DNA of 64,000 nt from Auriscalpium vulgare (GCA_019915015.1 JAHBBC010000033.1:186001-250000), one strand, 5' to 3'; shown: positions 35,703 through 47,157, numbered from the stretch's first letter. Translations and numbers: made by a program. The notes: generated from the sequence alone by a model not told the origin.

Positions 35703-36807
35703 CTAGTCAAGCTCGTTGAATGAACGGCCGGACAGGAGGACCGCAGCCAGCGCCTGCTCAGGACTGTCGGAGAGCGTCAGCGCGGAGGCGTGAAGAAACG
35801 GGTGGAAGCACATACGTGACAGCACGACGGGAAGAGCCGCCATTGCCGAAGACCTTGTCCAAGATGCCGGAGGCGGCGCTGGAAACACCCAGGCCGGTCA
35901 CGGTGCCGAGGATGCCCTTCTCGATGGGGCCCAAGTTGAGACGCTCGTCAAGCTCACGGTGGAATACGGGAGCCTGACTGAAGAGGTCAAAAAGGTTCAG
36001 GCTTCCTTCGATGCCTTGTTCGACAATATTTGGAGAGTCGATATTTGGAGAGTCACGGCGGGATGCAGACCCAGCGGGCGCCGAAGCCGCCGATGGAGAG
36101 AAGTTGGGGTGGTTGAGGCCAGCAATGCCAGCAATGGAGGAAGCTTCAAAGTCAATGGGTGGGAAGAATTCGAAACGCCTGCGTTTGAGAGTCAGTACAA
36201 ATAGATCGAAACGATAGAAGACTTCAACTGACTTAGAGGACGAGTCCTTGTGGCCAAAAAGGCCCTCGAGCGCAGAACCCGCAGCGCCGACGGCGCCGGA
36301 GGCAAGGCCAGCCGCGGCGCTGGTCTTGAGAACCGTGCCGAGGGAGTCCTCCGTTGCACCGAGCAAACTGCCGACGAGGCTGCGCGTGACGAGACCGAAA
36401 ACCTCATCATGAAGCCTTTGAGCAACGGCTTCGTCGGCATCGACAAGGGAGGTCGGATCGTGTGGGAGCTGACGCCTGTGTATGTGTTAGTACCAATCAA
36501 CTAAGACCCATGTTGCGTTTGACTGACTTGGAGGATCCGGACTTGTCGCCGCCGCCGATGAAGTGGTCGAGCGCCGCGACGGCGCCTCCACCGAGCAGGC
36601 CAGTGCCGAGGGGCTTCAGGATGCTGATCAGGCTGGGCTCGCGCGCCATCATCTCTTCGAGCTCGCGAGCCTGCTTGACGCTACAAGAAATGAACGGATC
36701 AGGTGACTGATAAGTGCGCGTGGGGAGGATGGAACGCACTTCGCAGGAGCCGCGGACGCAGCCGAAGCGGCGAGGAGGATAACAGCGAGGGTCGTGGAAG
36801 AGTGCAT
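35703..36807 (-). CDS. secreted Ala/Gly/Ser-rich protein, 295 aa
   Basis: Five exons: 36740-36807, 36528-36680, 36233-36475, 35816-36178 and 35703-35763; the four introns are all phase 2 and 50-60 nt. The N-terminus MHSSTTLAVILLAASAASA is a clear signal peptide with an AxA cleavage site, so the product should enter the secretory pathway. The mature protein has Gly/Ala-rich hydrophobic segments (LGTGLLGGGAVAALD and AAAGLASGAVGAAGSALEGL) alternating with charged or Ser-rich stretches, and repeated -DxxxG-xxSSK-like ends before introns. No catalytic domain is recognised. Regular phase-2 introns suggest growth by exon duplication. A short fragment of exon 3 recurs at 57962-58012. Confidence 0.8.
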
Positions 36808-37693
36808 ATTATAAACGTGTTGAGAAGACTTGAGATATTAGTTCGGTGTGAGTGCGAAAGAGTGGCTCGTGATGATGAACAAAGACGTTGAGGCTGCGAA
36901 AGCGGCATGTGCATGTCATTAACGCGATACAGTGGTATGAGTGGGGAACGGCGACTCACCAACCAGTGCCGTGAAATAAACGAAGTGAGCAAGGGCTGAA
37001 GATTTCTCGTCTTCCACCGAGACTCTTTATACAGGAAGCAGTCGTGACGCCCGCGTTTTTGACACTGCCTGGTCGTAGTCCATCAATGAAACGCAGCTCG
37101 GGGGCGAACCCACTCCGACGGAAAACCGTGGATCCATCAGCGACATGGCGGCGGGGCATGCATGGCGGCGGTGGCATGCACGGGCATGGTAAGGCCTGCC
37201 GAGACCTGCCGCCGGGGAGGGGAGGCGACCGTGCCGCTTGTGAGCGCTTGAGCACTCAGCGACTGATTAATTCAGATGACTGGTCGCTTCATGCATCGAG
37301 CACCGCACTACAAGGCTCACCATGCCCACCGCATGCAGTAGTTACTAGATAGACGAGAACTCAGCAAAATGACGATATGGCGCGGAAGGTGCGGGTACAT
37401 ATGAGCACTCACCAGCTACAACGGACATCTATGGCCAGTAGTGACGAGACACTTCCAGAATGTCCGCACGAGTCCGCACATCGCAAGGCAACCATTATCA
37501 ATATCTTCCATCAAGCTGTTCCGTGCCCCGACAGGATATGCCAGGTAGGCGAATTGATGCTGACTGCGAAGCTCATTCCGTCTGCACCTTCGCCTCCGCC
37601 CATTGTGCTATCCTCACAACACTCCTCAACCTCGCTTTCGAACGGCGGGGGCGGTCGGTGTGTGCACCGGGATGCGAGAGGTGCGGAGATGTC
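36808..37693. other. intergenic before the tandem array
   Basis: Upstream region of the secreted-protein gene and left flank of the deaminase array. No gene is supported. Confidence 0.35.
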
Positions 37694-38518
37694 AGGGCTC
37701 AGCGCAGAGGTAGTCGCCTGCAAGTGGTGTGTCAGTACCAGCAGGCGCATACGAAGAAAAACTTGTAAGGCGTACGTGTCATGCAGGCCATGCGCCCTTG
37801 TCGGTTCTATGGATGATGCAAGTCCGTGCGCGGTGCTGAGCTTGAACGCACAGGCAGCCTGTTTCGCAGCGAATCGCTTGACATTCGAGTGTTTGGATTT
37901 GCAGAGGTCGTGCAGATAACGTGCAGCAACGGTCGGAAAATGCCAACGCAGGCATCGATGCGGAAGTCGGATTCGTGCCAGTGCGGATTCATCGCGAGGG
38001 AACGTGGTAGCATAACGTTAGACTGCTTGCAGCTTCAAGACCCTGAGGGCGAGGCGACCCCAGTCCCCAGCTGCTCCGACATTTCAGCCTCGCATCCACA
38101 TGAGCATATGCAATCAATGACGCACCAGAGCAACTACTCATATCCAGCAACCACGAAGATGGGGCGAAGAGGTAGCAGGCTGTTGTTGATCGGTGCAGGA
38201 GAAAGCGAGAAAATCGTGCAATCTGGCCGATGAACGTGAACGTCCGAGCTTGAGAGATTGGTCGCTGTGGGGGTGTTGGCGCTGTATCTAGTCAAGCCTG
38301 CCCTGCTGCTGAGAGTCTTTGGCACCGGCCGCGCGGGGGGGACACTGAGACAGGAAGACCTCCGACCACTCGAGCTCAAGCCTCCGAGTCGCTCACTGCC
38401 GACCCCGGCCCGTGCGGGCCACCCATTCTGTAAGTTAGCGGGAGGCAATCGCGCTCAGGCTGTAGACTCTAGTCGGACCTATGATAGAGTCACTTACCAC
38501 TGTACCAGGACTGTCGCC

Positions 38519-40665
38519 ATGGCCGACGGTCATCATCACGAGTCTTTGCCCAACACATCGATCACTTCCCAATCATCGCCCCATCTGTCGTCCAATTTCC
38601 ATGACCTTGCTCTCGAGATCAGCATGGCGACAATCGCCCTGAAGGGCATTCGGCCGACCATGCCGCACAGCGTTGCCCGCCCTTCAGAAAGCCTCACTGT
38701 CATGCAACATGTAGTCTCACTCCTCACCACTGGGACGTCGGATAAACTAAGCCCTTCGGAGCTAGACGTCAGGACTTCACGAGTCATCGCAACGACAGGG
38801 GTCACGAATGCGGCCGGGGGACTGGACGGACTTGTGCTCGCCGACAAGAATACCCGTGGCCGGTTCGAACAGGCGAACACGCTGAACATAAAAGTAGAGC
38901 CTCTGAAATCGACGTCGACGGGAGAGGAGATTCTCGCCGCGTGGCGGACGCGACCGTGCGTCCTCTTTCTTTTGACCGACGACCATTCGTAACACTCGTT
39001 CGCCAACAGCCGGGAGCAACATTTCCAAGACGTTTTTACCATCATCAAGGACTTTCAGAACGGAGCCTGCCGCATTGATAGTGTCAATTTAGGGCGGTTC
39101 TGCACGCACTACCTCCAGCATGGCCATCCCAAGATCGCCGGTCGCATGATTAACCTATACAACAAAAGAAAAATACTGTGGGACGAGCACCCTATCCTCG
39201 TGCTCGAACAGTGGCAGGCGTCCACGAAGCGCTGTACACAAGCGTTTCCCTGGACGATCGATGTCACTGGTCGTGCCACGTTCAAGAAGCTCAGCGCCAA
39301 CAACATTCCTCAGCCGTCTGACGAAGATACCGTCACATATACAATCACGGAAGAGAACCTCCCCCGGTGGATCTTTGCCTTCACTTCGACATATCGCGAA
39401 CTCGAGCGATGCCTCCTCGACGGGTTGTCGTCCCAAGACCCCCCTTCGTCGTCCCAAGACCCCCCTTCGTCGTCCCAAGGCCGCCGTTTGTCGTTCAAAG
39501 ACCCCCCTTCTGACGTCAACATAGCAAAAGCTGCGGTGGTACTTGAGTGCCTCCGCGGGTTCGTCCACTCAGACTTTCTTCATCATCTTCTTCGAGATGA
39601 AACGTTGTCGCTCGCCCTGCAGAAGCCCAATACTCGGCTTTCCGAGTCCGCTCATAGTATGCGTTTACATCTCATGGCACCTTATGGCTCTCTGATCCCG
39701 CGATCTAGCCAACTTATTCGTCGACAGTAGAAGCGGAACTCCTGATGCGAGTGGTGACGAGGATTCCGACGTCGATGAAGCAGACAACGGTACGCGCATG
39801 ACAGTCTGCCTAGGCTTTGACACTCAAACGCCCCTTTGCAGTCGATCCCGACGACCGCCAAGACCCAGGAGAGTCGCTCGGCCACCATGTCATTCGTTAT
39901 CTGAAGACGATAACCGCTCCTATGACCGCTATCCACTCCCTAGCCAGGGTAGCCAAGCCCCGTACACCAATCACTGCGCACCTCGTCACGCTTCCGCAAC
40001 CGGTCCTCAGCAAAGCGGCCTTCGAGTCAAAAAGGACGTCATTCATCGACTCCGTCGTTGCACTCGTCAGTGGCACATCGCAAGAAAAAAATGATGCTAG
40101 GGGGTTCCTGCAGAAGAAACTGAACCTCGATCATGAGCTCGAGGACAAGCCCACGATCCATGCAGAGGCAGGCATGATGGCGCTGGCCTGTGCCTTCTGC
40201 TCTCCCGCCGCCGTCGCGGACTCCCTGAGCCAGCTGCATGTTGAAGACGACGACAATGTTCTCGCCTCTATCTTCACGGTCAGTGCTTTCTTGAGCCGCG
40301 GCATCTCTACAACTGACACTTTTTCGCGCCAGGTCAGCGAAGCGGCTATAGGGGTCGGCAAGAAATGCTGCTATTGTTGCTATGAGCTCTATGAATGGCT
40401 TCAGAAGCGCAAGGCCACGGGCGCAGAAGCGGCAGTGCCGAACTTCTTGCTGCTTGGCAGCCACGCGACCATATACCCTTGGTATCCTCCGCCATTCGGC
40501 ATTCCAATCGAGTTCCTCCGATTCCTCCTCGCAGACCTCAAGTTCAAGTTGGCTATAGCTGCCAAAAAGCCTGCCGGCACTGCGGGAAGCACGCAGACGT
40601 CTGCGCGGAGCTCGCTCGACCTGAAGTTCAAGGCATATGATCCCGATATGGATCAACTTCTGTAG
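38519..40665 (+). CDS. OTT_1508-like deaminase domain protein, copy 1 (662 aa)
   Basis: Four exons: 38519-38955, 39010-39656, 39709-39789 and 39842-40665; all phases agree and the total is 1989 nt. The start lies in GTCGCCATGGCC, a strong Kozak context. The C-terminal 270 residues have the zinc-binding signature of the cytidine-deaminase superfamily: IHAEAGMMALACAF (HAE) and, about 75 residues later, GKKCCYCCYEL (CxxC), followed by GSHATIYPWYPPP. This layout matches the fungal OTT_1508-like deaminase family (Pfam OTT_1508_deam), thought to derive from bacterial conflict-system deaminases; the substrate is unknown. Exon 2 carries four copies of a 7-residue SSQDPPS-like repeat where copy 2 has two. 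The N-terminal 400 residues are unrecognised. Confidence 0.85.
39428..39511 (+). repeat. in-frame 21-bp coding minisatellite, four copies
   Basis: Four 21-bp units begin with TCGTCCCAAG or TCGTTCAAAG and encode SSQDPPS variants. The duplicate gene has only two units at 43206-43247, so the copy number changed after duplication. Confidence 0.85.
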
Positions 40666-41041
40666 GAGGAAACAAGAGGGAGAAGCCTGAGCAGACGAAG
40701 TACGCCTTTCGATTGTACGATTTGACATTGTTCCGTGAGCAGAGACGAATGAATCGCGATGGTGAACTATCCGTGTCTGTAGTAGAGAGAAATCGTCGGA
40801 CAGAGACTCCGAGATGACTGTCGCACCGAGACGTTGCGACTCTATCAAGTACAACAGCTGCCTGTAACTGGCGAATTGCCTCATTCATTGTACAGAAAAC
40901 AGTCACAAAGCGGTAACAAAGCGATAGCGTAGTCCATAGTTGTCGGGTCCCAATCCCAACATCGCAGATCAACCGACTAATCATCATTACAGCTCATCAG
41001 GACACCTGCAGGTGCGAAGATGATGTCCACTTGCCTGCAGA

Positions 41042-41480
41042 TCAATAATATCGGGCCAAAGGCGCAACGAGGGCCTCCACAGGTAGGCTACGCCATACCA
41101 TGTTTTCGGCAGAGAACTTCCCGCCGGTCGCGGCGATGAAGCGGTCACGGAACGGATGTGCGCTAGCCACCTCGGGTTTGCGAAACGACTCGTTTCTGGC
41201 GCGAGTGACGGTGATCGGCAGGTAAAAAAACATCTCTTCCTTAGCGTTGTAGAAGCCTGCGAAGGTCGATGTCAGCAGGTGTTATGCACACAAAGACGGG
41301 CCGCTAGACGCACAGTTGGGGATCGGAAGCTTCAGCTCCTCAGGCTGGCGAGAGTACCAACAGTCAAAGTCCATGAACAACTTCATATCCTCCGAGATCG
41401 GCTCCCCCTGTTCCTCGTCTTCTTCAGTTGGCTGGACAGGTGGGCTGCAGGCATGTCCGATCAGCGCCCGAACGTCTTCC
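41042..41480 (-). pseudogene. 5'-truncated copy of the small acidic-protein gene
   Basis: Exon 2 (41042-41256) and most of exon 1 match the intact gene at 44789-45262 almost perfectly. The tandem-duplication junction at 41480/41481 cuts exon 1 right after the codons for the first dozen residues are lost, removing the start codon and promoter. The truncation shows that the duplication breakpoint fell inside this gene. Confidence 0.8.
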
Positions 41481-44400
41481 AGGGCTCAGTGCAGAGGTCG
41501 TCGTCTGCAAGTGGTGTGTCAGTACCAGCAGGCGCATACGAAGAAAACCTTGTAGGGCGTACGTGTCATGCATGCCATGCGCCCTTGTCGGTTCGATGGA
41601 TGATGCAAGTCCGTGCGCGGTGCTGAGCTTGAACGCACAGGCAGCCTGTTTCGCAGCGAATCGCTTGACATTCGAGTGTTTGGATTTGCAGAGGTCGTGC
41701 AGATAACGTGCAGCAACGGTCGGAAAATGCCAACGCAGGCATCGATGCGGAAGTCGGATTCGTGCCAGTGCGGATTCATCGCGAGGGAACGTGGTAGCAT
41801 AACGTTAGACTGCTTGCAGCTTCAAGACCCTGAGGGCGAGGCGACCCCAGTCCCCAGCTGCTCCGACATTTCAGCCTCGCATCCACATGAGCATATGCAA
41901 TCGATGACGCACCAGAGCAACTACTCATATCCAGCAACCACGAAGATGGGGCGAAGAGGTAGCAGGCTGTTGTTGATCGGTGCAGGAGAAAGCGAGAAAG
42001 TCGTGCAATCTGGCCGATGAACGTGAACGTCCGAGCTTGAGAGATTGGTCGCTGTGGGGGTGTTGGCGCTGTATCTAGTCAAGCCTGCCCTGCTGCTGAG
42101 AGTCTTTGGCACCGGCCGCGCGGGGGGGACACTGAGACAGGAAGACCTCCGACGACTCGAGCTCAAGCGCTCACTGCCGACCCCGGCCCGTGCGGGCCAC
42201 CCATTCTGTAAGTTAGCGGGAGGCAATCGCGCTCAGGCTGTAGACTCTAGTCGGACCTATGATGGAGTCACTTACCACTGTACCAGGACTGTCGCCATGG
42301 CCGACGGTCATCATCACGAGTCTCTGCCCAACACATCGATCACTTCCCAATCATCTCCCCATCTGTCGTCCAGTTTCCATGACCTTGCTCTCGAGATCAG
42401 CATGGCGACAATCGCCCTGAAGGGCATTCGGCCGACCATGCCGCACAGCGTTGCCCGCCCTTCAGAAAGCCTCACTGTCATGCAACATGTAGTCTCACTC
42501 CTCACCACTGGGACGTCGGATAAACTAAGCCCTTCGGAGCTAGACGGCAGGGCTTCACGAGTCATCGCAACGACAGGGGTCACGAATGCGGCCGGGGGAC
42601 TAGACGGACTTGTGCTCGCGGACAAGAATACTCATAGCCGGTCGGAACAGTTGAATAAGCCGAACATAACAGTAGAGCCTCTGAATTCGGCGTTGACGGG
42701 AGAGGAGATTCTCAGCGCGTGGTCGATGCGACCGTGCGTCCTCTTTCTTTTGATCAACGACCATTCGTAACTCTTGTTCGCCAACAGCTTCGAGCAACAT
42801 TTCCAAGATGTCTTTACCATCATCAAGGACTTTCAGAACGGAGCCTGCCCCATTGATAGCGACAATGTAGGGCGGTTCTGTGCGCACTACCTCAATCATG
42901 GCCATCCTAAGATCGCCGGTCGTATGCTTAACCTTTACGACAAAAAAAAAACCCTCTGGCGCGAGCACCCTATCCTTGTGCTCGAAAAGCGTCTCCAGTC
43001 CTCGACGCCCTTTACCCGAACATTTCCCTGGACGTTCAATGTCAATGGTCGTGCCACATTCAGGAAGCTCAAGAACTACGACATTCCTCAGCCGTCTGAG
43101 GCACACACCGTCGAATATACAATCACGGAAGAGAACCTTCCTCAGTGGATCAGTGCCTTCACTTCGACATACCGCGAACTCGAGCAATGCCTCCTTGACG
43201 GGTCTTCGTCCCAAGGCCCCCCTTCGTCGTTCCAAGACCCCCCTTCTGAAGTCAACATAGCGGACGCTGCGGTGGCACTTGAGTGCCTCCGCGGGTTCCT
43301 CCAGTCAGACTTTCTTCATCATCTTTTCCATGATGATGCGTTGTCGGCCGCCTTGCAGAAGCCCGAAGCTCGGCTCTCCAAGCCCGATCCCAGTATGCGT
43401 TTACATCTCACGGCACCTTACGGCTGTCTGATCCCGCGATCTAGGATTCATCGACAGTAGAAGCGGAACTCCCGATGCGAGTGGTCATGGTGATCCCGAT
43501 GGGAGTGGTGACGGGGATCCTGACGTCGATGAAGCAGACAACGGTACGCGCATGACATTCTACCCGGGCTTTGACACTCAAGCGCCCTTTGCAGTCGATC
43601 CCGACGACCGCCAAGACCCAGAAGAGTCGCTCAGCCACCATGTTATTCGTTATCTGAAGACGATAACCGCTCCTATGACTGCTATCCACTCCCTAGCCAG
43701 GGTAGCTAAGCCCCGTCGACCTATCACTGCGCACCTCGTCACCCTTCCGCAACCGGTCCTAAGCAGAGCGGCCTTCGAGTCAAAAAGGACGTCATTCATC
43801 AACTCCGTCGTTGCGCTCGTCAGTGGCACGTCGCAAGATCAAAATAATGCTAGAGGGTTCGTGCAGAAGAAACTAAACCTTGAATATAAGCTCGAGGACA
43901 AGCCCACAATTCATGCGGAGGCAGGCATGATGGCGCTGGCCTGTGCCTTCTGCTCTCCCGCCGCCGCCGCGGATTCCCGGGAGCGACTGCATGTTAAAGA
44001 CGACGACAATGTTCTCGCCTCTATCTTCACGGTCAGTGCTTTCTTGAGCCGCGGCAATTCCACAACTGACACTTTTTCGCGCCAGGTCAGCGAAGCGGCT
44101 ATAGGGGTCGGCAAGAAATGCTGCTATTGTTGCTATGAGCTTTATGAATGGCTTCAGAAGCGCAAGGCCACGGGCGCAGAAGCGGCAGTGCCGAATTTCT
44201 TGCTGCTTGGCAGCCACGCGACCATATACCCTTGGTATCCTCCGCCATTCGGCATTCCAATCGAGTTCCTCCGACTCCTGCTCGCAGACCTCAAGCTCAA
44301 GTTGGCTATAGCTGCCACAAAGCCTGCCGGCACCGCGGGAAGCGCGCAGACTTCTGCGCGGAGCTCGCTCGACCTGGAGTACATTGGATCTGATTTCAAT

Positions 44401-45227
44401 AGGGATGGTCTTCTGAGTAGGAAACGAGAGGGAAAAGCCTGAGCAGAAGTACGCCTTTCGATTGTACGATTTGATATTGTTCCGTCAGCAGAGACGAATG
44501 AATTGCGAGCGTGAAATATCCGTGTCTGTAGTAGAGAGAAATCGTCGGACAGACTCCGAGATGACTGTCGCACCGAGACGTCGCGACTCTATCAAATACA
44601 ACAGCTGCCTGTAAATGGCGAATTGCCTCATTCATTGTACAGAAAACAGTCACAAAGCGGTGACAAAGCGATAGCGTAGTCCATGGTTGTCGGGTCCCAA
44701 TCCCAACATCGCAGATCAACCGACTAATCATCATTACAGCTCATCAGGACATCTGCAGGTGCGAAGATGATGTCCACTTGCCTGCAGATCAATAATATCG
44801 GGCCAAAGGCGCAACGAGGGCCTCCACAGGTAGGCTACGCCATACCATGTTTTCGGCAGAGAACTTCCCGCCGGTCGCGGCGATGAAGCGGTCACGGAAC
44901 GGATGTGCGCTAGCCACCTCGGGTTTGCGAAACGACTCGTTTCTGGCGCGAGTGACGGTGATCGGCAGGTAAAAAAACATCTCTTCCTTAGCGTTGTAGT
45001 AGCCTGCGAAGGTCGATGTCAGCAGGTGTTATGCACACGAAGACGGGCCGCTAGACGCACAGTTGGGGATCGGAAGCTTCAGCTCCTCAGGCTGGCGAGA
45101 GTACCAAAAGTCAAAGTCCATGAACAACTTCGTATCCTCCGGGAGCGGCTCCCCCTCTTCCTCGTCTTCTTCAGTTGGCTGGACAGGTGGGCTGCAGGCA
45201 TGTCCGATCAGCGCCCGAACGTCTTCC
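41481..45227. repeat. tandem unit 2 (3747 bp), direct
   Basis: This is the second copy of the deaminase unit. It ends at GTCTTCC (45221-45227), beyond which the small gene continues with its true 5' end. Non-coding flanks are almost identical to unit 1 while deaminase exon 2 differs at many sites. Confidence 0.92.
42297..44442 (+). CDS. OTT_1508-like deaminase domain protein, copy 2 (662 aa)
   Basis: Four exons: 42297-42733, 42788-43392, 43445-43543 and 43595-44442. Length differences from copy 1 (-42, +18, +24 nt) cancel exactly, giving again 1989 nt. HAE (in TIHAEAGMMALACAF) and CxxC (in KKCCYCC) are intact. Exon 3 encodes a Gly/Asp-rich linker longer than in copy 1. Compared with copy 1 the region from about residue 145 to 350 has many amino-acid changes, whereas the deaminase domain and N-terminal 140 residues are highly similar. 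Both copies appear functional as reading frames. No signal peptide is visible, so an intracellular role is likely. Confidence 0.86.
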
Positions 45228-45262
45228 CGTCGTAGAATATAGCCTCCAACGATGATGAACAT
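44789..45262 (-). CDS. small acidic-stretch protein, 138 aa (partner gene of the deaminase unit)
   Basis: Exons 45061-45262 and 44789-45003 are joined in phase 1 by a 57-nt GTGCGT..CGCAG intron. The protein starts MFIIVGGYILRREDVRALIG, continues with an acidic stretch (PTEEDEEEGEPLPED, about residues 29-43), an aromatic block (MDFDFWYS) and a C-terminal half with IAATGGKFSAENMVW. No family is recognised. It converges on deaminase copy 2 and was duplicated together with it. Two degenerate relatives lie at 46.9-47.7 kb. A regulatory or inhibitor role for the deaminase is a guess from linkage and acidity alone. Confidence 0.75.
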
Positions 45263-45783
45263 GACGTTCTTAGAAAGTGTAAGCGACGGTGTCAATGGAC
45301 AGGCGGGTAAAATGAGGTGCACTAACAGGAGAGCAGGTGAAGCTGGAGTCGAAGGGTAACGTCGTCAAAAGAGATGCTCGCAGCGTTTTATAGGTTTCGC
45401 CACAGGCCCACACGTGATGCACACGAACCTCTCATGAGTCATGCAGAGATTATGTAATTATTGAAATTCCACTTCACTTCACTTCACAGCGAACAAAGAA
45501 TGTCTTTTGTACATTCCGATTCCACAGTCACCAAGTAATTTTCCCGAGGTATGCCAGTCCTACTGACTACAGTAACCCAAGTTTGGGGAACAAAGTAATT
45601 GTCACAGGCGCATCGATCCGAGAGCTATGGCCTCGCAAGCCCTTTGTCCTCACCACATATAAATGCGAACCACCTTATCATGTCCTTTCTGCCGAGTCCG
45701 ACGCACACATCTCCTCTGAATCGTTGTCATCCAGTGCGTTGCATCCACTTACTTCCATGCCATTGAACTTCATTTTGCTGTAG
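45263..45783. other. spacer, divergent promoter region
   Basis: Lies between the divergent small gene and the 45.8-kb gene. A short TTCACTTCACTTCACAG repeat occurs near 45472. An open frame at 45583-45783 ends directly before the next ATG and may be 5' UTR. Confidence 0.35.
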
Positions 45784-46542
45784 ATGCGGCCCAAGTTCGA
45801 CCCCAAGTTCCACATGACCGGCAAGCTTCGCGACCGTATCGACAGCTGGTGGGTCAAAACGCCGAAGAGCCAGTTTCAAATGTACGGCCCACTCAACGCG
45901 TACTTCCACGAGCGATTCCCGGGCAAGCTCGTGAAGCCACAGGCTTTGTTTCGCGAACGCGTTCCCGATGCCGTGCTTGAGGAGCTCAACTTGGTGCCCG
46001 GTCATTATCAAGTTGATGAAGCCGTCGAAGACGAAGATGAGGATAAACCGTCTGCGATTACCCAAGACTCTACAGGTGTGTTGGGAGAGCCGCATGGAGT
46101 TTTCTATCACATGAATTCAATTTGTGCCGCCCCCGCAGGAGAGTGGGTGAAAACCCGGCGCCAGGACGAAAAGCGTTACCCTGACATGGTGATTTGCTCG
46201 TACGGGCCCGACGCCGCGGGAAACCCACAGCATGACCTTATTCGCTTCGTCGTTGAGATTGGATCCCTCGGCCAGAATCTCGACGCCAACCGCGTGCGAA
46301 ATAAGCAGAAAATCATCCAACAGACCGTGAATTACATGGTCATGCTACGTAACGAGCCTGAGGAGGAGGGGGGCAACGACGATGCCATCGCCGCAGCTAT
46401 TCTCGGCCTGGAGGTTATTTTCATCGGATTCGCTGTGGATCCCGCTGACGGGCAGCGGAAGTGGAAAACGGTGACAAGATGGTGCAAGTTGTCGGGCATT
46501 AAATGGACCGAGTACGCGGACGAGATTTCTGCGATGGATTGA
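45784..46542 (+). CDS. hypothetical protein, 252 aa, weak PD-(D/E)XK-like pattern
   Basis: This single exon begins with an ATG directly after an in-frame TAG. The sequence is soluble and charged, with an acidic stretch EAVEDEDEDK near residues 80-90. A block RYPDMVICSYG followed about 20 residues later by IRFVVEIGSLG resembles the PD...ExK layout of the PD-(D/E)XK nuclease fold, but the usual lysine is replaced by glycine, so catalysis would be doubtful. I do not know the family. It lies between the intact small gene and its degenerate relatives, inside the decayed part of the deaminase array, and may have come in by transposition or belong to the original unit. Confidence 0.6.
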   Translation: MRPKFDPKFHMTGKLRDRIDSWWVKTPKSQFQMYGPLNAYFHERFPGKLVKPQALFRERVPDAVLEELNLVPGHYQVDEAVEDEDEDKPSAITQDSTGVLGEPHGVFYHMNSICAAPAGEWVKTRRQDEKRYPDMVICSYGPDAAGNPQHDLIRFVVEIGSLGQNLDANRVRNKQKIIQQTVNYMVMLRNEPEEEGGNDDAIAAAILGLEVIFIGFAVDPADGQRKWKTVTRWCKLSGIKWTEYADEISAMD

Positions 46543-46896
46543 GGTACCCGTTCCACGTATGGGTGACAGAGATACAACACACGAAATGTATAGGATGTAC
46601 GCTGTTCGAACGGAAATACTTGTGTACATGTGCTTCGTTATCTTTCCCCCTGTATCAGCAACCCATTACTTCCTGAAAACTGATTGGTGTCGTGGTCGGC
46701 GAATCGAGAGAAGCGGATGCGAAGATGCAGCCTAGGCATGCGGCCCAAGAAGAACCCCCGAGGCTATGAGGTTAGCCCAACGCATCGCACTGAGGAAGTA
46801 GATGCTGTAAGACACGACACATTCTCGTCAGGCTCTCTGGGCAGCCTGGGCTGCAACGCGGTGATTGGAAACGCACGCACCGACGACCATAATAGA

Positions 46897-47157
46897 CTAC
46901 TGACATCGGGATGCAGGCGCTTTGCTGAAAGGCAAGCTGTGCGACAAACAATTTCGGCCGAAAATTTCCCAGCTGTCGGCGCGACGGGTCAGTACCGAGA
47001 AACGAAAACGCCGGGGATGGTAAGGTGCAGGTGACGAGGATGCCGCCGCTTCGTGTCCACCGCGCGATGAAACCAACACCACGATCAAGTCGTGCCAACA
47101 TATGAGACGTACTCTTCGATCGATAGTGCCCAGAAAACAACCGACACCTAGTGACAT
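46897..47157 (-). pseudogene. degenerate relative of the small acidic-protein gene
   Basis: The N-terminus MSLGVGCFLGTIDRRVRLIC aligns with the start of the intact 138-aa protein. In another frame a GNFRPKLFVAQLAF block sits where GKFSAENMVWRSLP occurs. Frames are inconsistent, so it is a relic if the homology is real. Confidence 0.35.

Larger units (their letters stand above)
37694..41480. repeat. tandem unit 1 (3787 bp), direct
   Basis: From AGGGCTCAG at 37694 the sequence is repeated from 41481 with an offset of 3787 bp. The unit contains about 0.8 kb of 5' sequence, an OTT_1508-like deaminase gene (+), and the 3' part of a small minus-strand gene. The outer ends of the two units are nearly identical and the middle is diverged. 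Confidence 0.92.

Noticed and set aside
38956..39009. In-frame TAA before exon 2 in both deaminase copies.
   Set aside because: A GTGCGT..CAACAG intron of matching phase removes it in both copies.
39800..39842. Apparent 1-bp frameshift (four C instead of three) in deaminase copy 1 relative to copy 2.
   Set aside because: A good phase-1 intron (donor GTACGC at 39790, acceptor TTTGCAG at 39841) covers the site in both copies, so the extra C is intronic.
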